Shown: piece after piece, positions 1 to 9,362 of the stretch
How the letters are laid out: each line of letters begins with the position of its first letter
How positions within the stretch are numbered: the stretch's first letter is position 1
Assembly: GCF_003182095.1 (NCBI RefSeq)
Contig: NZ_QGTJ01000013.1
Span: forward strand, 1 to 64,000
Source: Plasticicumulans acidivorans
GTDB taxonomy: Bacteria > Pseudomonadota > Gammaproteobacteria > Competibacterales > Competibacteraceae
Reading direction: 5' to 3'
Length of the DNA stretch: 64,000 nt
Translations under genes and position numbers: made by a program
The notes under the pieces: generated by a model
Told to the model about the DNA's origin: nothing
Database searches by the model: none
The model's input: the letters and a program-made list of their open reading frames with translations, nothing else

Positions 1-167
1 TCGCGATCGAAGCGCTCGACGCGATGCGCCTCGCGCACCCGCGGCAGCAGCCGCTCCTGGCAATAGGCGCGCGCGGCTTCGACGATCTGGCGCTCTTCGC
101 CGTCGAGCTGCGCGTCGAGCAGCAGCGGGTCTGCCCACTGGAAACCGGTGTTGCGGATGTTGGCCAT
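1..167 (-). CDS. gcdH: Glutaryl-CoA dehydrogenase, N-terminal fragment (cut by window edge)
   Basis: Reading leftward from the ATG at 167 gives about 55 codons, beginning MANIRNTGFQWADPLLLDAQ and continuing with a helical N-terminal acyl-CoA dehydrogenase segment. The WxDPLLLD...L...ER...A.AY.Q..L.PRV pattern is characteristic of glutaryl-CoA dehydrogenases, flavoenzymes that oxidatively decarboxylate glutaryl-CoA to crotonyl-CoA in lysine and polyamine-derived glutarate breakdown. The catalytic part lies outside the window, so the assignment rests on the N-terminus only. It is divergent from the amidohydrolase at 381 and shares the 213-bp intergenic region with it. Confidence 0.72.
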   Translation of the reverse strand, partial: MANIRNTGFQWADPLLLDAQLDGEERQIVEAARAYCQERLLPRVREAHRVERFDR

Positions 168-215
168 GACGTCCTCGGTCCTCGATCGCTGTTGCGGTGT
201 TGTCGCTTGTTCTAC

Positions 216-247
216 GCTGAGCGTAACACCGTTTAAAATATCGAACA
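216..247 (+). promoter_or_regulatory. Candidate regulator site shared with the ABC operon promoter
   Basis: The pattern GCT-N5-TAACACCGTTTAAAA-N5-AACA lies in the gcdH/amidohydrolase intergenic region. The same arrangement with identical spacing and one mismatch in the 15-base core occurs at 8454-8485, upstream of the polyamine-type ABC operon and its divergent XRE-cupin gene. A shared site for that regulator is inferred. The AAAATAT...GAACA portion is reminiscent of the E. coli PuuR site as I recall it. Confidence 0.4.
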
Positions 248-355
248 AAATTACAAACGTTCAGCTGATATGCACGATTACATCAGTTGATTGATAGGTA
301 ATTTTGTAGCAGAAAGGAAGCTGCGATGTAGCGATATATTCAACATATCGCAGCT
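246..355. repeat. Cluster of three inverted repeats in the leader
   Basis: CAAAATTAC (246-254) pairs with GTAATTTTG (298-306). Nested inside, TCAGCTGAT (261-269) pairs with ATCAGTTGA (282-290) with one mismatch. AGCTGCGAT (319-327) pairs with ATCGCAGCT (347-355). The last arm ends 25 bases before the ATG at 381, so these could be operator half-sites or leader-RNA stems. Confidence 0.5.
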
Positions 356-380
356 CTCGCGGCAACTGGAGGATGCACCG

Positions 381-1292
381 ATGACCCCGTTTGGCATTGC
401 TGGCGTGCAGATGCACGTCACCGTAGGCAACAACCTCGAGGCCATGCGTCATCGCATCGACCTCGTCATGCATCTCTACCCCTGGGTGCAGATGATCACC
501 TTCAGCGAACTGTGCATGTACGGTCCGCTGCTCACCCACGCCCAACCCCTGCCGGGCGACGCCGAGGAACAGCTGTGCACCGCGGCGGCCCACCACGGCA
601 TCTGGATCGTCAGCGGTTCGATGTTCGAGCGTCGCGAAGGACTGATCCACAACACCACCTCGGTGATCAATCCGCAAGGCACCGTCATCGGCCGCTACCG
701 CAAGCTCTTCCCGTTCATGCCCTTCGAGGAGGGTGTGACGCCGGGCTCGGAGTTCCTGGTCTGGGACATCGAAGGCGTCGGTCGTTTCGGCATCCTCAAC
801 TGCTACGACATCTGGTTCCCGGAGAACGCCCGCTCGCTGGCGGCAATGGGCGTCGAGGTGATCCTGCACCCGGTGCTCACCCACACCATCGACCGCGACG
901 TCGATCTGGTCATCGCTCAGGCCAACGCCGCGATGCACCAGTGCTACGTGTTCGACATCAATGGTCTCGGTGCCGGCGGCAACGGTCACTCCAGCGTGTT
1001 CGATCCGCATGGCCGGATACTGTTCCAGGGCGGTGGCCAGGAGCAGTTCATTCCGGTCGAAATCGACCTCGATCAGGTGCGCCGCAGCCGCCAGAACGGC
1101 CTGCGCAACCTCGGCCAGACCCTGAAGAGCTTCCGCGACCGGCGCATCGACTACCCGATCTACGATCGCGAGCGCGCCGACACCGGCTACCTGCAGGCGC
1201 TCGGCACGCTGGAAAAACCGGCCAAGGGCACGCCGCTGACGCTCGGCGAACCGCGGCTGCACGGCGCGCCGCCGCCGGCCATCAACTACTGA
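381..1292 (+). CDS. Carbon-nitrogen hydrolase (nitrilase superfamily amidase)
   Basis: This 303-residue protein has the nitrilase-superfamily catalytic triad in the expected order: Glu43 in TFSELCMYG, Lys108 in GRYRKLFPF and Cys141 in GILNCYDIWFPE. Such enzymes hydrolyse or condense C-N bonds of small amides in the cytoplasm. The ATG at 381 is chosen because GGAGG at 368-372 sits eight bases upstream; an in-frame extension to 291 would run through the inverted-repeat leader. It faces the C45 gene (stop at 1324) of the leftward ABC operon, and a putative shared regulatory motif lies upstream, so it probably acts on the same nitrogenous substrate. The substrate cannot be read from sequence; amidase is surer than nitrilase. 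Confidence 0.85.
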   Translation: MTPFGIAGVQMHVTVGNNLEAMRHRIDLVMHLYPWVQMITFSELCMYGPLLTHAQPLPGDAEEQLCTAAAHHGIWIVSGSMFERREGLIHNTTSVINPQGTVIGRYRKLFPFMPFEEGVTPGSEFLVWDIEGVGRFGILNCYDIWFPENARSLAAMGVEVILHPVLTHTIDRDVDLVIAQANAAMHQCYVFDINGLGAGGNGHSSVFDPHGRILFQGGGQEQFIPVEIDLDQVRRSRQNGLRNLGQTLKSFRDRRIDYPIYDRERADTGYLQALGTLEKPAKGTPLTLGEPRLHGAPPPAINY

Positions 1293-1323
1293 GCTGCACC
1301 GCGAGGGCCGCGTCAGCGGCCCT

Positions 1324-2355
1324 TCAGCGTGCCGCGGGCGGCTGCTCGCGGGCGACGAAGTCGACGACGCGCGCGCCCGGTTCGAAGTGCTCAAAGCCCT
1401 GCCACCAGGCCGGTTGCTGCGGCCAGTGCAGCGCCATGCGGCCTTCGTGCGGGTAATAGGCGGCGGTATACAGCGTGCCCCAGCCGCGGGCATGGCCGCT
1501 GCGATACAGCGGCGGCGAGAGGAAATGCGCCGTCAGCGAGTCGGCGTTCTGGTACGGCGCCTCGACGCAGAAGCGCAGGTATTCGTCACGGCGCTCGGTT
1601 TCCCAGGCGCGGGCGTGATCGGGCATCTCGATGCTGCCCTGATGATTGGTGGAAACGCGATCGCGGGTCAGCCGCGGCGGCCGGTCGGGCGCCAGATAGG
1701 CGGTGGCCTGCTGGCCGCCGGCATCGATGACGGCGACGTTATAAGACATGTACACCGGCACGCGCCCGAGCACCTCCAGGGCATCGGGCACGTCGCGGCA
1801 GAATTCGAGCAGGTAGCGCAGCACCAGCGTGATCGCAAAGCCCTCGCCGACCTGGCGGCGGCCGCCGAAGGCCAGGGATACCGCCAGGCCGTGTTCGTTC
1901 ATGCCGTCGAGCACGCCCCACAGGCAGTCGCTCATCGCGATGGTGCGCGTGCCGTTCCAGCACGAGGCGAGCAGCACGCCGTCGGTCAGCCGCGGCGAGT
2001 AGTCATAGTTGCGCACCAGCACCACCGAATCGCGCGCCCAGGCCGCCTGCGAGCAGCCGGCGAGGAACGGTGTCGGGCAGTACAGCGACAACAGCCGGGC
2101 GGCACGATCGCCGCCGCCGACGCATTCGAGCAGGCGCTCGAAGGTCGGCATCAGCTCCGGCAGGTACTGGCGCAGAGCCCGCTCGCAGTCGAGGTAGCGC
2201 GGTCGTGCCGCGTCGCCCTCGCGCAAAAACCAGCGTTCGTAACCCGACCAGTGGCGCTCGAACAAACGTCTGAGCTGAGGGCCGGGCTGCGCCTCCTCCA
2301 TGGCGAGGAAGCGCATCGATGTCACGGGTGCGTTGGCGGCGGGCTCGGGCACCAT
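1324..2355 (-). CDS. C45-family Ntn hydrolase / acyl-CoA:amine acyltransferase-like protein
   Basis: The 343-residue product resembles the peptidase C45 / acyl-CoA:6-aminopenicillanate acyltransferase family: an N-terminal helical segment, then FLAGCSQAAW with Cys101 as the likely autoprocessing nucleophile, followed by the RNYDYSP motif and a GMNEHGLAVSLAFGG segment typical of the Ntn fold. Family members cleave themselves before the Cys and then hydrolyse or transfer acyl groups on amines. The ATG at 2355 lies two bases after the TGA of the ATP-grasp gene, so translation is probably coupled; a longer in-frame start would overlap that gene. It is the last gene of the leftward ABC operon. Substrate unknown; pairing with a ligase suggests making or breaking an amide. 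Confidence 0.78.
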   Translation of the reverse strand: MVPEPAANAPVTSMRFLAMEEAQPGPQLRRLFERHWSGYERWFLREGDAARPRYLDCERALRQYLPELMPTFERLLECVGGGDRAARLLSLYCPTPFLAGCSQAAWARDSVVLVRNYDYSPRLTDGVLLASCWNGTRTIAMSDCLWGVLDGMNEHGLAVSLAFGGRRQVGEGFAITLVLRYLLEFCRDVPDALEVLGRVPVYMSYNVAVIDAGGQQATAYLAPDRPPRLTRDRVSTNHQGSIEMPDHARAWETERRDEYLRFCVEAPYQNADSLTAHFLSPPLYRSGHARGWGTLYTAAYYPHEGRMALHWPQQPAWWQGFEHFEPGARVVDFVAREQPPAAR

Positions 2356-2357
2356 GA

Positions 2358-3812
2358 TCAGAACATCTTGTTCAGCGTCGCCGGATCGGGCGGCACCACC
2401 ACCACCGCCGGCGGCAGCGGTACGCAGCGGAACTTGGAGAGAATCCCCGCCGACCACAAGCGCGCCCGCGTTTCCAGCTGGCGGTCATCGGTCTGCATGC
2501 GGCCGCGGCTGACGATGATGCCCATGTCGGCGCCGTGGAAGCGGTAGTCGCCGGCGTTGTAGACGCGCAGGTAGAAGGCTTCGTCCTCGCCGCTGACGCC
2601 ACCCCAGTCGATGTCACGACGGGCAAAATCGATGGTGCCGTCATCGTTCATGCGCCAGATGCCGGACGGTGGCGCTTCGCTGATGATCTCGACGTCGTCG
2701 CCGGTGTGCTTGAGGATCAGCTGGCTCCAGGTGTCGAACTCCCGCCAGCGCTGCTGCACCGCGTCGAGGTCGATGTCGTAGTCGACATCCATGAACTCCA
2801 GCAGGTGGAACAGCAGCAGCGGTACGCCGCCGTAGGTCGAGGTGATCAGATTGCTCATCGGGCTGGCGCCGGAGACGCGCGGATTGAGCTCGCCGAGCCA
2901 GACCTCGCCGGTGTCGGTATCGAGCAGCCAGTCCATGCAGAAGGTGCCGCGATAGCCTTCCTGATACAGCCGGTCGCCGAGCTTGCGCGTCATCTCGTAG
3001 ACCTTTTCGCGCGAGTCACCGAGTGCGCCCGGGAACACGTCGTTGCCGCACCAGCCGCCCTTGTACGGCGTCAGCGCCTTGAAGCCGGTGATGTCGAACA
3101 TCAGCGGGCCGACCAGCGTGCCGTGACGGGTGGCCACGCCCTCGATGGTGCCCGGCAGGTGATTGATGCGCTTCATCACCTTGATCTGCTCGCCGATGAT
3201 GTCCTCGGCGTATTCCTTCCAGTCGGCCTCGCTGGCGATGAAGAAGGTGGTGCGCCCGGAGTCGCCGTAAGGCGTCTGCACCACCAGGTCGCTGCCCAGC
3301 CCGGCACCGGCGGCGAGCGCCAGCAGCTGCTCATAGGTATCGGCGGCGCCGAGCGCGTTGGGCACGCTGGGCACACCGGCCTCGTTGCCGATGCGCGTGG
3401 TCTCGATCTTCGAGTCCAACCGCTGGCGCAGCGCCGCCGGCGGCAGGGCGATGTCGACACCGAGCTCGCGGGCCAGCGCCTCGGTTTCCTCATCGAACAT
3501 CACCAGCAGCAGCTTGCCGCCACCGGCCGCACGCATGCGGTCGGCGATTTCCTTGTGCGCCAGCAGATAGTTGTTGATGTCCTCGATGGAGCGGAACTCG
3601 CGCGGCCCGGTCTCGCGCGGCACATGAATCTTCGGATGCCAACCGTCGAAAGAGTCGTAGTAGCAGATGTACTCGAACTTGCGCACCCAGCGATCGAGAC
3701 CGAGCACATTGAATGGCGTCGGCGAAACGAACCAGATCGGCGTGTCATTGGTACGGAAGTAGGTAAAAATTTCCGACAGCCCCTTCAGGTAGGGGCGATT
3801 GCTGTTATTCAT
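2358..3812 (-). CDS. ATP-grasp carboxylate-amine ligase-like protein
   Basis: The 484-residue protein carries ATP-grasp features: a substrate/pre-ATP region with DSKIETTRIGNEAGVPSVP, a glycine-rich nucleotide loop QTPYGDSGRTTFF, and the metal-binding end CMDWLL...VWLGELNPRVSGAS with Glu and Asn ligands. ATP-grasp enzymes activate a carboxylate as an acyl phosphate and join it to an amine or thiol. The start at 3812 (MNNSNRPYLKG) follows GAGGG at a seven-base spacing; a longer reading frame exists but is low-complexity Arg/Ala. It lies 149 bases downstream of the permease gene and overlaps no other gene. With the C45 protein and the nitrilase it could form a cycle that conjugates and deconjugates an imported amine; that is inference. 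Confidence 0.78.
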   Translation of the reverse strand: MNNSNRPYLKGLSEIFTYFRTNDTPIWFVSPTPFNVLGLDRWVRKFEYICYYDSFDGWHPKIHVPRETGPREFRSIEDINNYLLAHKEIADRMRAAGGGKLLLVMFDEETEALARELGVDIALPPAALRQRLDSKIETTRIGNEAGVPSVPNALGAADTYEQLLALAAGAGLGSDLVVQTPYGDSGRTTFFIASEADWKEYAEDIIGEQIKVMKRINHLPGTIEGVATRHGTLVGPLMFDITGFKALTPYKGGWCGNDVFPGALGDSREKVYEMTRKLGDRLYQEGYRGTFCMDWLLDTDTGEVWLGELNPRVSGASPMSNLITSTYGGVPLLLFHLLEFMDVDYDIDLDAVQQRWREFDTWSQLILKHTGDDVEIISEAPPSGIWRMNDDGTIDFARRDIDWGGVSGEDEAFYLRVYNAGDYRFHGADMGIIVSRGRMQTDDRQLETRARLWSAGILSKFRCVPLPPAVVVVPPDPATLNKMF

Positions 3813-3961
3813 CGGGGAACCCTCGACGGGGCAAGCAGTGGCAGAGACGGCGGCGGCAGCGGGCGACGGGACGGCGGCTGAATGGCGCGCCGCCCGGTAG
3901 CGGCGGCACAACGCCCGCAAGATCTCCAACAAGCGATTCAACAGGCGGGTGGGCACCTCCG

Positions 3962-4783
3962 TCAGATTCCGCTGCCACGCAGCTTTTCGTTACGCCGACG
4001 CAGCCATTCCATCGTCAGCAGCATGCACACCGACAACGTGATCAGCAGCGTGGCGATGGCTGCGATCGTCGGACTGATGTTTTCGCGAATACCGGCGAAC
4101 ATCTGCATCGGCAGCGTGCGCTGCGCCGGTGCGGCGAGGAACAGCGTGACCACGACTTCGTCGAACGAGGTGGCGAAGGCGAACAGCGCACCGGAAATCA
4201 CACCCGGCGCGATCAGCGGCAGCATGACGCGGAAGAAGGTGGTCAGCGGCGGTGCGCCGAGCGAGGCGGCGGCGCGGCTGAGGTTGTAGTTGTAGCCCTG
4301 CAGCGTCGCCGTCACCGTGATGATGACGAAGGGCACGCCGAGCGCGGCATGCGCCAGGATCAGACCGCTGTAGGTGTTGAGCAGGTGCTGTTCGGCGAAG
4401 AAGAAGTACATGCCGACGCCGACGATCACGGTCGGCACCACCATCGGCGAAATCAGGATGCCCATCACCACCGCCTTGCCCGGGAAATTGCCGCGGGTCA
4501 GGCCGACGGCGGCCAGCGTGCCGAAGGTGGTGGCCAGCAGCGTCGCCGCCGGTGCCACAATGAAGCTGTTGCGGATCGAGGACATCCATTCGTCAGAGGC
4601 GAACAGCTCGTGGTACCAGCGCAGTGACACGCCGGCCAGCGGATAGCTGAGGAAGGAGCTGGAATTGAACGACAGCGGCACGATGACCAGGATCGGCACG
4701 ATCAGGAACACCAGCACGCCGACGCAGAACAGGCGGAACGCCCAGAACCAGACTTTTTCCAGCGGGGTTGCGTAGGGATTCAT
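3962..4783 (-). CDS. Polyamine-type ABC transporter permease (PotC/PotI-like)
   Basis: The 273-residue inner-membrane protein has six predicted hydrophobic segments beginning with FRLFCVGVLVFLIVPILVI. A cytoplasmic EAA-type loop (RAAASLGAPPLTTFFRVMLPLIAPG) docks the ATPase. It matches the second permease of spermidine/putrescine importers (MalFG/PotC class) in length and order. The ATG at 4783 starts MNPYATPLEKVWFW, four bases after the stop of the upstream permease, so the two are co-translated. It would form a heterodimeric channel with the 4788-6035 product. Confidence 0.9.
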   Translation of the reverse strand: MNPYATPLEKVWFWAFRLFCVGVLVFLIVPILVIVPLSFNSSSFLSYPLAGVSLRWYHELFASDEWMSSIRNSFIVAPAATLLATTFGTLAAVGLTRGNFPGKAVVMGILISPMVVPTVIVGVGMYFFFAEQHLLNTYSGLILAHAALGVPFVIITVTATLQGYNYNLSRAAASLGAPPLTTFFRVMLPLIAPGVISGALFAFATSFDEVVVTLFLAAPAQRTLPMQMFAGIRENISPTIAAIATLLITLSVCMLLTMEWLRRRNEKLRGSGI

Positions 4784-4787
4784 CGAC

Positions 4788-6035
4788 TTACTTCCTCCCG
4801 CTCTGGCCGGTGTTGTCGACCAGCTTGCCGTAGACCACATAGAGCAGCAGCGTGGCGACCAGCAGCAGCGAACCCAGCGCCGAAGCCATGCCCCAGTTGA
4901 TCGTGCGGTTGGTGTAGAAGGCGACGAAGTAGCTGACCATCTGGTCATCCGGCCCGCCGAGCAGCGCCGGGGTGATGTAGTAGCCGAGCGCCAGGATGTA
5001 GGTCAGCAGACAGCCGGCACCGACACCGGCGATGGTCTGCGGTACGTAGACCTTCCAGAACGCCAGGAACGGATGTGCACCGAGCGACACCGCCGCGCGC
5101 ACGAAATGCGGCGGAATGCCCTTCATCACCGAATACAGCGGCAGGATCATGAACGGCAGCAGGATGTGCACCATCGAGATGTAAACGCCGACGCGGTTGA
5201 ACACCAGCTGCAGCGGCTGATCGATGATGCCGAGTGCCTGCAGGCCGCCGTTGATCAGACCACCGGACTGCAGCAGCACGATCCACGCCGCGGTGCGCAC
5301 CAGCAGCGAGGTCCAGAACGGCAGCAGCACGCAGATCATCAACAGATTGGACTTGCTCGGCGGCAGCACCGACAGCCAGTAGGCCAGCGGATAGGCGAGC
5401 AGCAGGCAGCAGAGGGTCACCACCCCTGAAATCCAGAAGGTGCGACCGAAGATGTCGACGAACGCAGACGACTCGTTGACCACGATCTGGCCGTCTTCGT
5501 TGACCTCACGGTCGACCGAGGCCAGCAGGTAACGGGGGGTATACGGCTTGGCAGCCCGCTCGAAGGCCTTCCAGTAGCGCAGCTCCCCCCACTCCGGCAC
5601 AGCGTCGACGACGACGTCGCGCACGTTCTGTGCGTCGGGTGCGGGCAGCTTGCGCAGTGTCTTGGTCAGCACGCTGCGAAAGCCGGAAATCTCATAGCCG
5701 AGCCGCTTGGCCGGAATGCCGATGCGGCCGGCTTCTTTCAGATCACGCAGGTCGGTGGCGAGAGCGACGAACACCGGCTCCGCCGGAATGGCATTGCCAT
5801 CCCAGCCGTCGAGCGCGGCCACCGTCTTCGGCATCGCGTCGGCCAGCTCGTGGTTGTCGACGGCGCGATACAGCAGCGTGCTGATCGGCAGCACGAAACT
5901 GAGCACAAGAAAGATCAGCAGTGGCGCGATCAGCGCCAGCGAGCGCAGTTTGTATGAGCGCTCGGCCCGACGCAGCCGCACTTTGAGCGGCACGCCGTCG
6001 TCGCTGAGCGGCAGCGCGGTGGGGGTGGTGTCCAT
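4788..6035 (-). CDS. Polyamine-type ABC transporter permease (PotB/PotH-like) with long periplasmic insert
   Basis: The 415-residue permease has a first membrane helix near residues 31-55 (LALIAPLLIFLVLSFVLPIST). About 140 mostly hydrophilic residues (including AALDGWDGNAIPAEPVF and DREVNEDGQIV) follow before the remaining helices. The EAA-type loop is VRAAVSLGAHPFLAFWKVYVPQTIAG. PotB itself is about 285 residues, so the insert after helix 1 is an addition also known from a subclass of putrescine-type permeases. It is followed after four bases by the second permease gene. The substrate is probably a polyamine or a related cation. Confidence 0.88.
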   Translation of the reverse strand: MDTTPTALPLSDDGVPLKVRLRRAERSYKLRSLALIAPLLIFLVLSFVLPISTLLYRAVDNHELADAMPKTVAALDGWDGNAIPAEPVFVALATDLRDLKEAGRIGIPAKRLGYEISGFRSVLTKTLRKLPAPDAQNVRDVVVDAVPEWGELRYWKAFERAAKPYTPRYLLASVDREVNEDGQIVVNESSAFVDIFGRTFWISGVVTLCCLLLAYPLAYWLSVLPPSKSNLLMICVLLPFWTSLLVRTAAWIVLLQSGGLINGGLQALGIIDQPLQLVFNRVGVYISMVHILLPFMILPLYSVMKGIPPHFVRAAVSLGAHPFLAFWKVYVPQTIAGVGAGCLLTYILALGYYITPALLGGPDDQMVSYFVAFYTNRTINWGMASALGSLLLVATLLLYVVYGKLVDNTGQSGRK

Positions 6036-6092
6036 CGGCGAATCTCCGCAGTCGGTGCGGGCCCGCCCGGGGCGGCCCGCACCGGGTTCAAC

Positions 6093-7133
6093 TCACTTGC
6101 CGGCAGCCCAGGCGTTGAAGCGCTCTTCGAGCTCCTCACCGTGGTCGGTCCAGAACTCGGTGTCGACGGCGAGCGCGCCTTCGAGGTTCTGCGGTGCAGT
6201 CGGCAGGCCGGCGGCGATCTTCGGGTCGAGCAGCGAGTTGGCGTTCTTGTTGGTCGGACCGTAGGGAATCTGCTCGGCGAACACCTTCTGGTATTCGGGC
6301 TTGTTGCTGAGTTCGATGAACTTCATCGCCGTGGCTTTGTTCTTCGAGCCCTTGACGATGGCCCAGTGGTCGAGGTCATAGAGACTGCCGGCCCAGACCA
6401 CTTCGAGCTTCTTGCCTTCCTTCTGCGCCGAGGCGATGCGGCCGTTGTAAGCCGAGGACATCACCACGTCGCCGGCAGCGAGCCACTGCGGCGGCTGCGC
6501 GCCGGCTTCCCACCACTGGATATAGGGCTTGAGCTCGTCGAGCTTGGCGAAGGCACGGGCTACGCCTTCCTTGGTGCCGAGGACTTTGTAGACATCGGCC
6601 GGCTTGACGCCATCGGCGAGCAGCGCGAATTCAAGCGTGTACTTGGCGCCCTTGCGCAGACCTCGCTTGCCCGGGAAGTCCTTGACGTTCCAGAAGTCGG
6701 CCCAGGACGCCGGCGCCTTGGCGAGCTTCTCGGCGTTGTAGGCCAGTGCCGTGCTCCACACGAAGATGCCGGCACCGCACTCGCTGACCGCCCCCTTGAT
6801 GAACTGCGTCTCGTCACCGAGCTTCGACCAGTCGAGGCGTTCGAACAGCCCCTCCGAGCAGCCACGCAGCAGCTCGGGCCCTTCAACCTCGACGACGTCC
6901 CAGGAGACGTTGTCGGTCTCGACCATCGCCTTGACCTTGGCCAGCTCACCGTTGTACTCGCCGGCGATCACCTTGCCGGCGCCGGAGGCATTGAACGGCT
7001 GGTAGTAAGCGACATCCTCGGCCTTCTGCGCGGCTCCACCGAAGGAAATCACGGTGATGTCGGCCGCCTGCGCCAGGCCGCTGACGGCGAGGCTCAGCGC
7101 GCACAGGCCGACGCCGATCATGGACTTCTGCAT
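6093..7133 (-). CDS. Periplasmic substrate-binding protein of the polyamine-type ABC transporter
   Basis: The 346-residue protein starts with a Sec signal peptide (MQKSMIGVGLCALSLAVSGL, cleavage probably after AQA). The mature part begins ADITVISFGGAAQKAEDVAY, as in PotD/PotF-like solute-binding proteins. Later motifs include NVSWDVVEVEGPELLRGC, an SSAYNGR segment and LDHWAIVKGSKNK, typical of extracellular binding protein family 1/8. The ATG at 7133 has GGGAG about nine bases upstream, and an in-frame upstream extension would precede the signal peptide. It lies between the ATPase gene and the permease genes. Confidence 0.9.
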   Translation of the reverse strand: MQKSMIGVGLCALSLAVSGLAQAADITVISFGGAAQKAEDVAYYQPFNASGAGKVIAGEYNGELAKVKAMVETDNVSWDVVEVEGPELLRGCSEGLFERLDWSKLGDETQFIKGAVSECGAGIFVWSTALAYNAEKLAKAPASWADFWNVKDFPGKRGLRKGAKYTLEFALLADGVKPADVYKVLGTKEGVARAFAKLDELKPYIQWWEAGAQPPQWLAAGDVVMSSAYNGRIASAQKEGKKLEVVWAGSLYDLDHWAIVKGSKNKATAMKFIELSNKPEYQKVFAEQIPYGPTNKNANSLLDPKIAAGLPTAPQNLEGALAVDTEFWTDHGEELEERFNAWAAGK

Positions 7134-7228
7134 GACTTGGTTCTCCCAGATTTGGCAAGGCCAGAACGGCTGGCCTGCGGGATCGACAGCGCCCGGCGCG
7201 CAGCCGGGCACACGGTGAAACGCGCCGC

Positions 7229-8335
<1,107 letters not shown>

Positions 8336-8453
8336 GGCTCGTTTCTCCCCTCACTGTTGGGTCATGGCAAGATCGCCGCGCATCGCGCAGCTCCGGCGCA
8401 GAGACCGCCGCACCCTCGTCGGCAACGGCACCAGCTCTGCATCTGTAAGTGAA

Positions 8454-8485
8454 GCTCACGCTAACAACGTTTAAAAAAATCAACA
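8454..8485 (+). promoter_or_regulatory. Candidate regulator site upstream of the ABC operon
   Basis: GCT-N5-TAACAACGTTTAAAA-N5-AACA repeats the arrangement at 216-247 with the same spacings and one mismatch in the 15-base core. It sits in the 372-base region between the leftward ATPase gene (start 8335) and the rightward XRE-cupin gene (start 8708). Apart from this AT-rich stretch (about 8460-8520) I see no other feature in the gap. Confidence 0.42.
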
Positions 8486-8707
8486 ACTCCCTCTTTAGTA
8501 AAACTGTCAACTTGCGTTCAAGCCTCGGATTTGGTGTGCTTTTGCGACAGATTGGTGCGTGTTGCCGCGTCGCAAGCCGAGAAATCAAAAAGTAGATTAT
8601 TTTAGACGGCCTCACCGCAAGAACCGTGCCCCAACAAGGCGCATCATGTGCACCAGATGAGCACCAACCATGGTCCTCAGCCCCGTGCCAGTCGAGGAGT
8701 CACGAGC

Positions 8708-9301
8708 ATGTCGAGCATCATGGAGAGCGCCCTGGCGGAAACCAACGCGGACACCGACTTCGATGTCGGCGCCCGTCTGCGCTCCGTGCGCGAGGCCCGC
8801 GGCCTGTCGCAACGCGAGCTCGCCCGTCGCGCCGGCGTTACCAACGGCACGATTTCACTGATCGAGCAGAACAAGAACAGCCCCTCCGTCGCCTCGCTGA
8901 AGAAGGTGCTGGACGGTCTGCCGATGACACTGGCCGAGTTCTTCGCGCTGGAGCAGCCGCCGCAGGATCAGGTGTTCTTCCGCGCCGAAGAGCTGATCGA
9001 GCTGACCAAAGGGGCGGTGTCGTTTCGCCAGGTCGGTCCGCGCGAGGGCAACCACAAGCTGCAGGTACTGCACGAGCGCTATGCCCCCGGCGCCGATACC
9101 GGCAAGTCGATGCTGCGCCACGAAGGCGAGGAAGGCGGCGTGATCCTGCGCGGGCACATCGAGCTGACCGTCGGCGAACGTCGCCAGACCCTCGGTCCCG
9201 GGGACGCCTACTACTTTCCGAGCACACTGCCGCACCGCTTCCGCAATCCCGGCCCCGAGGCCTGCGAGATCATCAGCGCCTGCACACCGCCATACCTCTG
9301 A
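8708..9301 (+). CDS. XRE-cupin transcriptional regulator (PuuR-like)
   Basis: The 197-residue protein has an N-terminal helix-turn-helix (RLRSVREARGLSQRELARRA, then GVTNGTISLIEQNKNSPSVA, about residues 24-70). A C-terminal cupin domain follows (HEGEEGGVILRGHIELTVG and LGPGDAYYFPSTLPHRFRNPG). This is the layout of E. coli PuuR, which represses putrescine genes and senses the amine through the cupin. In-frame ATGs also occur at 8648 and 8657; 8708 is preferred because GAGGAG at 8694-8699 is eight bases upstream. Being divergent from a polyamine-type ABC operon, it probably controls that operon. Confidence 0.88.
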   Translation: MSSIMESALAETNADTDFDVGARLRSVREARGLSQRELARRAGVTNGTISLIEQNKNSPSVASLKKVLDGLPMTLAEFFALEQPPQDQVFFRAEELIELTKGAVSFRQVGPREGNHKLQVLHERYAPGADTGKSMLRHEGEEGGVILRGHIELTVGERRQTLGPGDAYYFPSTLPHRFRNPGPEACEIISACTPPYL

Positions 9302-9362
9302 GCGGGCGCTGCTGCAGCTTCTACACTCGGTGCAAATAAACCGAGCCAAGGAGGCTGCTGCA

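Noticed and set aside
8505..8510. TTGACA (minus strand) as the -35 of the ABC operon promoter
   Set aside because: No acceptable -10 hexamer was found 16 to 18 bases downstream.
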